Source: Planoprotostelium fungivorum
Taxonomy: Eukaryota > Evosea > Variosea > Cavosteliida > Cavosteliaceae
Reading direction: 5' to 3'
DNA length: 21,586 bases
Assembly (NCBI GenBank): GCA_003024175.1
Contig: MDYQ01000341.1
Location: 1 to 21,586, forward strand
This document shows positions 10,190-18,603 of the stretch, in pieces. How positions within the stretch are numbered: position 1 is the stretch's first letter; each line of letters begins with the position of its first letter. The translations under genes were made by a program, and so were the position numbers. The notes under the pieces were generated by a model. The model did no database searches. It was not told the DNA's origin and saw only the letters and a program-made list of their open reading frames with translations.

Positions 10190-10957
10190 CGTGCCGAAGC
10201 AGAAAGGGCTTTGAATAGATCAGGTGCTATCAAATTCCCGCCAAACATCGGCTTGAAATGTATTTTATTCCAAGCAGAGAATCACAGCAGAGGGGGAAAT
10301 ACAGCAATTCATCTTCTCAGTTTATTGTCAAGATTTAGTTGTCCATATCCCATCTCCCTCTACTTCAATAATGCCAGCATTGAGCAGGGATCATCCTGCA
10401 TCCACTCATCATGAGAAAGTAGTGGATAGATTATCTCACCAGCCAACTGAACTATCCTCAGATGTTGTCAATGGTGTAGTAATCAATGCCTGTATATCTG
10501 TGAGGAGTGTGCGTCAATATTAATCAAGGGTGTTTCCATTAGGGTCATCACCAAAATCATCTATCTGACTCACCTCTCCTGTTTATACAACCTAAACGAT
10601 ATATTGCTCTTATGTTGTTGGATTGCTGTGAATTTGTGTCAAGATGAGACATCTTTTATGACTCCATAATCATCGTCACATCACACTGCAGAAACCCTCT
10701 ATATGCAGTCCAGCCGCAGCGATATACTGTTCATCATCAAACCACTGTAGTGATTTGAGACAGAATGATGTGTTTAGAGATCTTGCAACGTTCCAACCCC
10801 CTTGAACGATCAAGTAACGGTTATTATTTCAGATTCCTGCATCGTCATTACTGTATAAGAAATGGATTGGTCGATCATATTATATTACCTTTTGATACAA
10901 TGACATGATAGAGCCTTCGATAACCTACGCTATTTTTGGTGGCCGACTCGTTTTAGG
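10190..10957. other. Transposon interior, 5' of the transposase
   Basis: This 768-bp stretch lies between the transposase start and the right TIR. It probably contains the promoter and 5' UTR. The short plus-strand open frame near 10118-10414 has no recognisable domain and overlaps the transposase exon. I see no second gene. Confidence 0.4.
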
Positions 10958-11199
10958 ACGGTTCTGACCGTTGAAAGTCCTCTTTAAACCCAACATCTGA
11001 TCTCATTTCAGCTTAGAACAGAAAATGCACGAGAAGAGTATGACTCACTCGAGAAATGGTCCGATAGAGAAGGACAGGTGTTTCGACGACCAAGCGAGGG
11101 TCGATGTGCCTCAGTGGGGGAGTTGTAAAACCCTGTAAATCTTGGCCGCTCCGCCAGAGCGGCCGAAATATACAGGCCCTGTAAATCCCGACGTCTACA
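10958..11199 (-). repeat. Right terminal inverted repeat (242 bp)
   Basis: This is a perfect mirror of 7304-7545, including the paired direct repeats and GC-rich stem near the tip. It ends CGTCTACA next to the right TATGGC. Confidence 0.93.
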
Positions 11200-11205
11200 T
11201 ATGGC
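11200..11205. repeat. Target-site duplication TATGGC, right
   Basis: Exact repeat of 7298-7303, directly abutting the right transposon terminus. Confidence 0.9.
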
Positions 11206-11421
11206 CCACCCACAAACCCCTGTTAGCCATGCCACTGTGTGGCAAGGCTACTATCATTTAGGATGCAGTGTTTTCTACCCAGTCTGCATAAAGCATGCTC
11301 TGAGCACACAAAAGCTTATAAATGTTTTGCAGAGAATTTACAAACTGATGACAGGAAGCAAGCATTCAGTGTGTGGTGAGTTGTAGATAAATCCGCTATA
11401 ATACCCTCTTTTTATATGATG
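11206..11421 (-). repeat. Repeat family R, copy 2 (inner part)
   Basis: This is an inverted copy of 6409-6596 and 13620-13845. It contains the family hairpin at 11224-11250 and the CCCACCCACAAACCC end that copy 3 shares. Its other end, with the GGTATTATAG signature, lies about 90 bp upstream of the first plus-strand ATG of the TAF7-like gene. Confidence 0.85.
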
Positions 11422-11510
11422 AAGGGCATTGATGACTCGCAATGCGCGAATAAAACACAAGGTCAGAATCCATTGGAGCGTCGTATTGAGTCTATATGAC
11501 CTCAAACTAT

Positions 11511-12258
11511 GATGTCGAAAGAGGAACAAAGTCGGCTTGGAGAGTCATCCGCTGTGAAAACGAATTTTGTTGGACAAGACATTTTCTCGTTTCAGAAGGT
11601 TAGTGGATCACCGATGATGGACCAGTATAAAGGAACAACCGATTAATCGATCGACCATATTCACTACCTTCGTTTGACGGAGCGTGTATCACAATTCAAA
11701 TCGTGTGATGAAGACGATCATGCATGTGACGACTCTCTCCCTGAAATCGATCCCATCTAGTTGAGAAGGAGAAGTCCTCCAACAGTTGCCAAGAAGGTAA
11801 AATGGACGTTCAACACATCTGGTCCCAGGAAAGGTACAGAGGAAGCCTTCCAACGGTCAGATGCGTCACGTCGATCCATCGTCGCTACGATTCTTGTGTA
11901 TTGATGTCTGCTGACTTCAATTCCTTATATCTGAAGAATCCACTGATACGCACGGGGGGCACGATCACCTTCTTCACGAGCTCATAAATGTGAGAATGAG
12001 AGAAGTGATCCGTTAGCGGATATCACCTTTACTATTGTGAGCTGGTTCTAGTCAACAATAGAATCGAGAACTCGACGGTGTTCCCAGCAATTATAAATCT
12101 GCCCTGCATTATGGAGGAGCATCGTCGACTGAAGGATCAAGAGCTCAGCGACGCGCGGTCACTCTGGAATGTACGTCCTCCGTGTATGAGCGTTCCTACG
12201 CATGCACACCAGAAGTGTTCAGCCTGTTCGGCCAAAGGAGCCCACTTCAATTAGAAAC
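11511..12258 (+). CDS. Possible TAF7-like (TFIID subunit) gene, structure unresolved
   Basis: The best evidence is an exon at about 12070-12258 containing FPAIINLPCIMEEHRRLKDQEL. It resembles the TAF7 N-terminal domain signature (LVDLPCIIES and the following lysine-rich helix). The preceding open stretch ADITFTI, across a possible 32-nt intron, fits the beta strand that precedes that motif. Farther upstream, plausible exon pieces begin with an ATG at 11511 (MSKEEQSRLGE) and include HYLRLTERVSQF and an Arg/Lys-rich segment, but I could not join them into one frame. TAF7 is a TFIID subunit that checks transcription initiation. The gene is convergent with ESD, with 78 bp between the ends. It may be real with poorly predicted introns, or decaying. 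The short final exon (CSACSAKGAHFN) is not TAF7-like. Confidence 0.4.
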
Positions 12259-12336
12259 AGCTGTGGTTCATCACCTCAATATACTGTTAGGACTAGATAT
12301 TATCATCTATTCAAATCGTTCCACTCGCTTGAGTAT

Positions 12337-13532
12337 TTAACCAATGAGGATTTTAGAATGGAACAAGAAGTGGTTGGGGATGAATGTGGAGACAAAAAAG
12401 TACGAATGGTCATATCCCTCCCTCAAGTTGATTTCCACCCTGGTCTTCTCATTTGTTGCTGCAGCCTGCTGCAGATTCTCTGTTAAAAGCTGCTTCTCTT
12501 TGTAAAATTTGTCTTCTGTACCCTATGGGTATTTAATGCCTTCAATGATTTTCTAATGATGACTGTATGCATACTAACCTGATCAACAAGCAGGTGCAAC
12601 AGAGGACCATTGTATTGTCTCACTAGTTCGGTGGAGTCGTATTCCTATATCCGTTATTCAACAATGCTTCATTTTCTTCACCTTCCAGGCTTCCTTATCT
12701 TGTCCCAGATAAGCTAAAAGGCCATCAGAGGATGAAAAGGATAGATTCGATTGATAAAAGAGGACATAGAATTGATGCAATGGAAGAGAGAAGAAACACC
12801 ATTGAATGCCTTCTCGCCCCATGGGCACTGTGATGGGTTACTGATGGGTGCGAAGGCTGAAGCAGACACGAATTTTCCTGGATTCTTCAAAGCGGCCGTT
12901 AGGGCACCATGGCCACCCATGCTATACACAGTCATTCATTGTGAATGCGATCGCTGGATCTGATTCACCTGTGTCCCATGATGGCTTGTTTATCTTCAAT
13001 AATGGGGAAATGACTTTTGACGATATCCCAAAGCTCGTGATGGATGTAAGAGTACATCCTATAGTTGTTGGTCCATTTTGGGGTTGTCGCATCTACATAA
13101 AAGCCTGCACCAACGCCCAAATCCCAGCTTTCTGTCTCACCTTCCACACCAGCGCCCCCTATTTTGTTAATGTCATCTTCTCGTATAGACTTTCCTCACT
13201 GGGGCTAGTGTCGGGAGAGATTAGGACGAAACCGTAATGAGCGGCTTCTCGTTGTGCGCCTGCTTTCTGAATGAAATTTTCGTCATTGCATGTGAGCCCA
13301 GACAGGTACCAAATGGCCTTTTAAGGTAAGTAGAGATGAGGGACCAAGACATACGGGAGCTTTGGATTTTTTAGCCTGAGATGGCATAAAGACAGTGAAA
13401 GTCATCTCCGTTTTGGTTTCTCTGCTGACGTGGGAGTATCTGGATTCTTTAACAATCTTTTGTGAGAAGAGATCACCTCGTTTGAGTTCCCCCAAATACA
13501 GTTACTGTAGATAGTGTCTTTAGGCCTGACAT
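12337..13532 (-). CDS. ESD: S-formylglutathione hydrolase (esterase D)
   Basis: Eight exons (13532-13477, 13439-13355, 13317-13200, 13158-12969, 12921-12800, 12713-12682, 12644-12579, 12522-12337) join in phase to 284 residues, the usual family length. The start is the ATG at 13532 ([17 protein letters not shown]). Landmarks are [13 protein letters not shown] with the conserved Cys, [29 protein letters not shown], and [10 protein letters not shown] with nucleophile Ser150, whose codon is split by an intron. LVDQGTEDKF with the catalytic acid (probably Asp227) and EGYDHSYFF with His262 follow. The enzyme hydrolyses S-formylglutathione to formate and glutathione in the cytosol, the step after glutathione-dependent formaldehyde dehydrogenase. 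Nothing is missing, so it should be active. It lies between inverted copies of repeat R. Confidence 0.95.
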
Positions 13533-13619
13533 GATGGTTGTGTTCCTCAGCTTTGTCTTTGTCACTATTTTTTGTTTATTATCGTCGAGTTGTATTGTTC
13601 GGCGGGTTCGTTTTCACAC

Positions 13620-13905
13620 CATCATATAAAAAGAGGGTATTATAGTGCATTTATCTACAACTCATCACACACTGAATACTTGCTTCCTGTGAACAGTTTG
13701 TAAATTCTCTGCAAAACATTTGTAAGCTTTTGTGTGCTCAGAACATGCTCTGTACAGACAAGGAGGAAATCACTGCACACTAAAAGGTAGTAGCCGTTGC
13801 CTCACAGAGGCAGAGGCTAATAAGGGTTTGTGGGTGGGCCTTGTGCTTTGTGTTTCTGTTGTCATCTGCTAAGAACATGCTTTGTGCACACATCTTTATT
13901 ACCTC
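13620..13905 (+). repeat. Repeat family R, copy 3
   Basis: This is the most diverged copy. It starts 87 bp upstream of the ESD start with the TATAAAAAGAGGGTATTATA end and carries the family hairpin at 13791-13819 with paired changes in the stem. It continues through GGGTTTGTGGGTGGGCC into a segment matched by 7225-7303. It forms an inverted pair with copy 2 around the TAF7-like and ESD genes. Confidence 0.8.
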
Positions 13906-14456
13906 TACATCACTTTGCAAACATTTGTAAACATTTGTGGGTCCAAGCATACTTTGTTCAGTGTTAGAGCCTGACTGTTGATGATCAGGTTCAGAGGGGT
14001 TGTAGTCCTGAAGAAAGCTAGCTGGATGGATGCATGGATGGATAAAGAAGATGAACCCTCTTTGTCGCTTAGAAGCAAAGTGATCTTTATATAAATGGAA
14101 CCCTCATTGTAGACGTTGGTGTATGTGAGATCTGGTTGGTGGATTGAGATTGGTTTACAGATTGTATTGAGATTGGTGTACAGATTGGATCGAGATTGGT
14201 TTCTGGTCATTGGTCGTTGTAGATGAGCCGCATTGTAGATGAGGTCGGCGGCAGCGTAGACGTTCCTAACATTCAGTCAGGATGAAAATTTGTGCACACC
14301 AATGTAGCCGAGACACAAAGTGGTGAGGCACACCTCTTAGGTGTTGTTTCTTCTGTAGGGGTGGCACAGAGCATGCTTTTAGCGCACCACATTCAACCCT
14401 ACTTAATATATATTGTTACATACATAATTAAGACAATTTCTTCTCTTTTTACTAAA
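13906..14456. repeat. Degenerate repeat-rich spacer
   Basis: I see no gene here. The stretch repeats pieces of family R (GCAAACATTTGTAAACATTT and GCATACTTTGTTCAG near 13916-13965, AGAGCATGCTTTTA near 14369). It also carries about three tandem units of the form GAGATTGGTTTACAGATTG at roughly 14144-14205. The minus-strand open frame across 13905-14210 only mirrors these repeats. Confidence 0.5.
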
Positions 14457-14941
14457 TCATTTTGATTTATTCATCCTCATGGCTATTGCTCTCTCACAGA
14501 CTTCTTTCTCACGCGGGGAGGGATCAGTGATGGTTGCCCACTCTTTCCTCACAAAATAAAAGTCCAGGTGATTCTCCTCGACAAGTTTTTGTGACATCAT
14601 TTTCAGCTCCTTCTGTAGGATGCCAACCTCTTTAGCATCTCTAATAGTCGTCGGTATATTACGATAAGTACTCAAACTTACGGATCAACATCTACACAAT
14701 TTGGATCCTTAAAAGCTTGGACCGTCATTCCACTGATCATCATAGCCGGATACTTTTGATGTAATTTTGAGTATAGCTCAACTTGACGGTGTGCATTACA
14801 GTGAATCTGGTGACGTTCCTCTTCTAATCCAAGCCATGAGAATATTGTTTTGTTGCCTCGCTTTTGATTTTTAAGTCTGAGCACCAACGTCTTTTGAGTT
14901 TCACTCCCCACACACAGAGTGGTGGTTGTCTTCTTCGGCAT
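14457..14941 (-). CDS. Unknown 147-residue basic protein, two exons
   Basis: Exon 1 is 14941-14682 and exon 2 is 14640-14457, with a 41-nt GT-AG intron in phase. I do not recognise a family. The N-terminus is MPKKTTTTL, followed by a Lys/Arg-rich segment (RLKNQKRGNK), an EEERHQIHCNAHRQ helix with possible metal ligands, and a C-terminal half likely to form a charged helix (LQKELKMMSQKLVEENH) ending MNKSK. It is divergent from the gene at 15044 with only 102 bp between the two starts. It sits beside the helicase and HNH genes, so it may belong to the same inserted element, which would make a DNA-binding or regulatory role possible but unproven. Confidence 0.6.
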
Positions 14942-15043
14942 TAAGGAAATTCACCGGTCGGTCCTCCTGATATAACTAAATACGGGCCCTTCTGTGAAAA
15001 ATCGCCTGCGAACAGAAATCGTGGACACATCACATCACTCAGT
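14942..15043. promoter_or_regulatory. Putative bidirectional promoter
   Basis: A 102-bp gap separates two divergent ATGs, so it must hold both start regions if both genes are expressed. An AT-rich segment (TGATATAACTAAATAC) lies in the middle. No operator or repeat is evident. Confidence 0.4.
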
Positions 15044-15424
15044 ATGCCGCGTGCTATCCCTCTAGTTAATCCACCGGATTCACAATACGCCATTGTTTAC
15101 GATCTCTATCACCCCACCGGAGGCATGCAGAATCTTGTTCCTGCAGGACATCCTCATGCTGGGATGTCAGACACTTGGTATAAAACAAAACTATATGAAG
15201 CTCTCATCATCGCTGGCTACACCTTCGATCAATACTCCATGTGGTCCAAGAATACCAATCTCGCCACCGCGCAGATCGACGCTTCAACACTGGAAGATTC
15301 ACCAAACTGTTCCTGGATGCCGTTTGTAGTCAAGGCTCTCCGTGTAGTTCAGATATGCCACAACAACAGCTTGATCACAAATAAATTGTGTTTCTTCCAT
15401 TCATTCATTGCAATATTGTCATAA
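15044..15424 (+). CDS. Unknown 126-residue protein
   Basis: An open frame runs from ATG 15044 to TAA 15422-15424. The first 105 residues look like a real globular protein with aromatic and Gly/Pro-rich phrases (YAIVYDLYHPTGGM, GMSDTWYKTKLYEAL, YTFDQYSMWSKN, NCSWMPFVVKALR). The last 20 residues (ICHNNSLITNKLCFF) read like non-coding sequence, so an unrecognised splice near 15340 is possible. No known family comes to mind. It lies 186 bp upstream of the helicase gene on the same strand and diverges from the unknown gene on its left, which suggests the same small genetic unit. Confidence 0.5.
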   Translation: MPRAIPLVNPPDSQYAIVYDLYHPTGGMQNLVPAGHPHAGMSDTWYKTKLYEALIIAGYTFDQYSMWSKNTNLATAQIDASTLEDSPNCSWMPFVVKALRVVQICHNNSLITNKLCFFHSFIAILS

Positions 15425-15545
15425 GCCCTTCAAGACAATGTATATTATTATATTACGAAGCGAAATAAGGAAATCTCTCGTTCGAACAGTCTCTGCCAGG
15501 GCGTCAGGGCTGGCTGGGCTGTTTCAGGAAAATTTTCGTTTTGGA

Positions 15546-15578
15546 ATTCGCATCTGCGAATCGCGCTTTAGCGAGCGA
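15546..15578. promoter_or_regulatory. Two adjacent palindromes upstream of the helicase start
   Basis: ATTCGCA-TC-TGCGAAT (15546-15561) is a perfect 7-bp stem. It is followed directly by TCGCGCTTTAGCGAGCGA, which holds a CGCT/AGCG stem. Both end about 33 bp before the helicase ATG at 15611. They could be an operator, a replication-protein binding site or an RNA leader structure. Confidence 0.45.
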
Positions 15579-15610
15579 TGTGATCACACCTGAAACAAAC
15601 AATCATCAAA

Positions 15611-18211
15611 ATGGACCCCACCACACGTGCAACCGAAGATTTAGATATCAGCGACCTCAATCTCGATAGAGAACCGATGGACGACGTCTCATCTGTCATC
15701 TCAAACCCTGTCATTTCCACCACACCTGCGGCCAGTTCCATGAGTGAATGGACAGAAGAACAGCGGACTTTATGGACGCTTTTTAACGATCCTAAAAACA
15801 GAGAGGTGAGCATGTCCATAAATCTTCTATTCTGAAATCACTCACAGTTCATCAACTCTATACCCGGTTTTCGTCTACAGTATCCTGACGAGCCCACCGC
15901 CACCAGAAAAAGAAGATCTGAGGCTCGAACTGCTAAGGTGGATCTCAAGAAGGTCGCGACAAACAATAATTTCCACAACATACGCCCCTGGATCGATCCC
16001 GCCCTCATTCGCGGTTCAGACGACGTAATAACCTGGAAGGGGTTGACTCCAGAGTCTGCCGTTTCTAAAGATGTTATCAAGGCTACCAAGGGTAGATACA
16101 ACAACACTCCAGAGGAATTTTCTATAGAGATGGCAAAGCTTATCGTACAATATTCAAAGTGAGTAGAGGAATTTAAATATAATCTCTAATTATTTTATAG
16201 TTTAGGCGACACCCAAGCGATGGGAGATGTTATAAGGATGTACATGAATTGGTTCGGTGCTTACCTCAAGGGACCAGGATGTATTCTCTGGAAGACGGTC
16301 TACCGTTACGATCGTATCCGCAACAAGCAGATTGTACACGTCGAGGATGTGCACTTTGATCTAAAGAAGAAGACCAATCTGAAGGATATGCTCGCACCAG
16401 CTGTCTTCAAATCAACTCCTGATAGCAAAAAGGAGTACGACTTTTTCAATCTGTGGTGGGCTCACGAGGATCGTAACGAATTTGAGAACGTTGAGTACAA
16501 CCCTATCACTAGACACAACACATTTCACATGTCCAATCTATTCAATATCTACAATCCTGGACGCTATCTACAACGCGACTGGGCAGAGCGTGAGAGAACA
16601 GAAGATGGCGAGGATGTAGACAAATACCCGCACACTGCAGCTTATTATCGATGCTCTATCTTCTTTGAACACGTCCGTCAGATCTGGTGTCATGGTAACG
16701 AGGACCTCTACCATTACACAATTCGCCTCTTGGCCTATTTTTTTCAACACGTAAGCTGATATCTATTAAATTCCAATATTTAACATATCTACAGCCTGAG
16801 TTACGCCCGGACGTTGCCATTATTTTATACGGGAAGGAAGGATCAGGGAAATCTATTATTGTCGACATTTTTGGTCAGCTCTTTGGTCAGAACTACGTCA
16901 CGATTGACGCCGCACGTTTCAACAGCCAGTTCAGTGCCATCTTGGACTGTAAGCTACTCGCCTTCTGGATGAGGGGAATATCACCGACGACAAAACCATC
17001 ATAGCTTTGAAGGAACGTATCACGTCAGAGACGCTCAAGGTCCGCCCAATGTACCGAGAGACCAAAATTGTCGACAACTATCTTCGCTGGATCATCGCCA
17101 CCAATATCCCACAGCGTAATCTTATAACTCCCAAACAACGACGTGCTGTTATCCTTGGTACATCCAATATCCTCTGTGGACGTCAGGGAGACCCGTCAGC
17201 AGTTGCGTGGTTCAAGGAAATTCTCACCATCGAACCGACCGACCTCGCTGTGTGCCTATCAAGGATATCTCTCAGCGGATTTGATCCCCGAGATGTGTAC
17301 AAGACATCTACTGAGAAGCAGTGGCTTCGAGATAAGCTCCCTTCAGTACAGGAATTCTGGCTAGACAGCATCAAGGCTGAACGTATCGGCAATGACAACT
17401 ACTGGGCTCAAAACGACCCCAACCATGAAGTTTATCCTCGTAACAGATTTGGTATTTACGTGCCAAAGACAGACATTTACAAGAGCTACGTAGATTGGTA
17501 TGGTCTTACCAAGGAATCAAAGATGGTGGCTGAGAATGAATTCTGGAAACAGACGTGGGCTGCTCTTGGAGGATGCATTGAGGAGGAGAGGAAAACGACA
17601 GCAGGAACTCGACTCACAAGCGTGCGCATTACGTCAGACTCAGTCAACTTGAGGAAGGCGCTAGTGGACACAACTGGCCAGCCATATCTTTTTGACAACA
17701 TCGATACTATGGTCATATCCAAAGACCCACTCTTCAATACGGCTTTAGACATACGAAGAGAAGTTGTATTCAATCTTAGTCAACTCTCTATACCTTCTGA
17801 GAAGAGACCAATGGCTGCTCCAGTGGATCAACGCAATGTCCGCTTTCAAGACTATAGCAAGGAGGCTTCTCAACTCATTCAAGCTGTCAGCAGAATATTG
17901 GCTGTTGACTGTTTACATGGTTATGGTAAGTGTTTTATCTGTGATAACACAGCTGATTTTCAGCAGTTGTGGGTGATGGCTGTGGAATCGATTTCAACAA
18001 GAACCCAAGTCCTAAAGGTCATCTTGGAGGTATCCTCTTTCTACCTTTGGCTGGTGCACCAGTGGCATTCAGATTCACCCCATTAGCCCCTGTGTATGAG
18101 CCATTTGATATTACCCTAGATGGTGACAATGTGCTGTATGTGGGCCCTGTAGCTTGTAAAAGATTTTCTATTCAGCCAGCCTTGAACACTGAGTTTCTCC
18201 TCTGTGCATAA
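15611..18211 (+). CDS. Superfamily 3 helicase of viral/plasmid type, one frame break
   Basis: Exons 15611-15805, 15848-16158, 16201-16750, 16795-17925 and 17964-18211 are separated by introns of 38-44 nt; together they encode about 810 residues. Exon 3 has segments typical of the region before SF3 helicase cores (NPITRHNTFHMSNLFNIYNPG). Exon 4 has Walker A GKEGSGKS (16831-16854, residues about 365-372), a Walker B region near 16951-16975, motif C WIIATN (about 17088-17105) and the sensor/arginine region PKQRRAVIL. A D5-like winged helix follows (YKSYVDWYGL...ENEFWKQTWAALGG). The frame shifts by one base inside Walker B, so the gene is either inactive or misassembled there. SF3 helicases unwind origins for viruses, virophages and plasmids, often with a primase domain; I do not recognise a primase in the first 350 residues. 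The C-terminal 120 residues are unknown. Confidence 0.83.
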
Positions 18212-18261
18212 AGATTTGTATCTCCTGAGTTTTTCTTATGAGAAAAAAATAATCCATTTGT

Positions 18262-18603
18262 TCACATTCCCTGTGGAAGCCCAAGATCTGCACATTTACT
18301 ACTGTTCTCTGTGACCAGCATAGGTTGAATATTTGAATAGTGACACAGAGCCTTCAGGTTATCTCTGGCAAATGATACAGGGATAGTGTGATCCAGATTC
18401 CACAGCACACCATAATTCATCAGTGACATGCCAGAGTGGAATTGAGAAGCCAGGTGATTCTTTAACTGATCCTGTGTACACTGAAGATATGATTTGAGCT
18501 GACCTATGCCAATACTTACTCTTGCTGCCAAGTTCTTCATTATCCTATTCATCACATCCTCTTTGTCAGGATTCGACCGCAGACATACAGAGAATAATGG
18601 CAT
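18262..18603 (-). CDS. HNH endonuclease, phage/large-DNA-virus type
   Basis: The 113-residue open frame starts at ATG 18603. It carries the layout of small HNH endonucleases found in phages and NCLDVs: a helical lead-in (RVSIGIGQLKSYLQCTQDQL), the phrase QFHSGMSLMNYGVLW, then the metal-binding core LDHTIPVSFARDN and HYSNIQPMLVTENSSKCADL. The family pattern is W-x-x-DH-x-x-P, later HYxNLQPLxxxEN. In this family the DH dyad and a later His/Asn coordinate one metal and cut DNA. It is convergent with the helicase gene with 50 bp between stops. The usual N-terminal part is short, so an upstream exon may be missed. Similar genes are often mobile intron or freestanding homing nucleases, so its presence may mark invasion of the replicon. 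Confidence 0.75.
   Translation of the reverse strand: MPLFSVCLRSNPDKEDVMNRIMKNLAARVSIGIGQLKSYLQCTQDQLKNHLASQFHSGMSLMNYGVLWNLDHTIPVSFARDNLKALCHYSNIQPMLVTENSSKCADLGLPQGM

Larger units (their letters stand above)
7304..11199 (-). mobile_element. GINGER-like DNA transposon, 3.9 kb, apparently complete
   Basis: The element has 242-bp terminal inverted repeats that I read as identical, termini TGTAG...CTACA, and a 6-bp TATGGC duplication. A single multi-exon gene for a gypsy-like DDE integrase lies inside. TIR DNA transposons with gypsy-type integrases are known as GINGER elements, whose ends follow TGTNR...YNACA. As I recall, their duplications are usually 4-5 bp, so six is a departure. No reverse transcriptase, protease, polymerase or capsid gene is present, which argues against an LTR retroelement or a complete Polinton. 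Identical TIRs, an open transposase and an intact duplication point to recent movement. Confidence 0.88.

Noticed and set aside
7304-11199. Idea that the inverted-repeat element is a complete Polinton or virus
   Set aside because: Length is only 3.9 kb and there is no polymerase, ATPase, protease or capsid; only the integrase is present.
7253-11235. Apparent conserved protein in two inverted copies (7253-7495 and 11008-11235)
   Set aside because: Both frames are simply the translation of the 242-bp TIRs; identity reflects the repeat, and there is no domain.
14144-14205. GAGATTGG repeats as a telomere- or centromere-like array
   Set aside because: Only about three imperfect units are present within a degenerate spacer.
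15806-15880. Alternative 3' splice site after TTCGTCTACAG for helicase intron 1
   Set aside because: Both sites keep the frame, but the 42-nt option ending at 15847 fits the narrow intron size of this gene; the longer one would remove 11 more codons. RNA would decide.
15568-16107. Minus-strand open frames of 83 and 89 residues
   Set aside because: They lie opposite helicase exons 1 and 2, which join in phase; no domain is visible on the minus strand.
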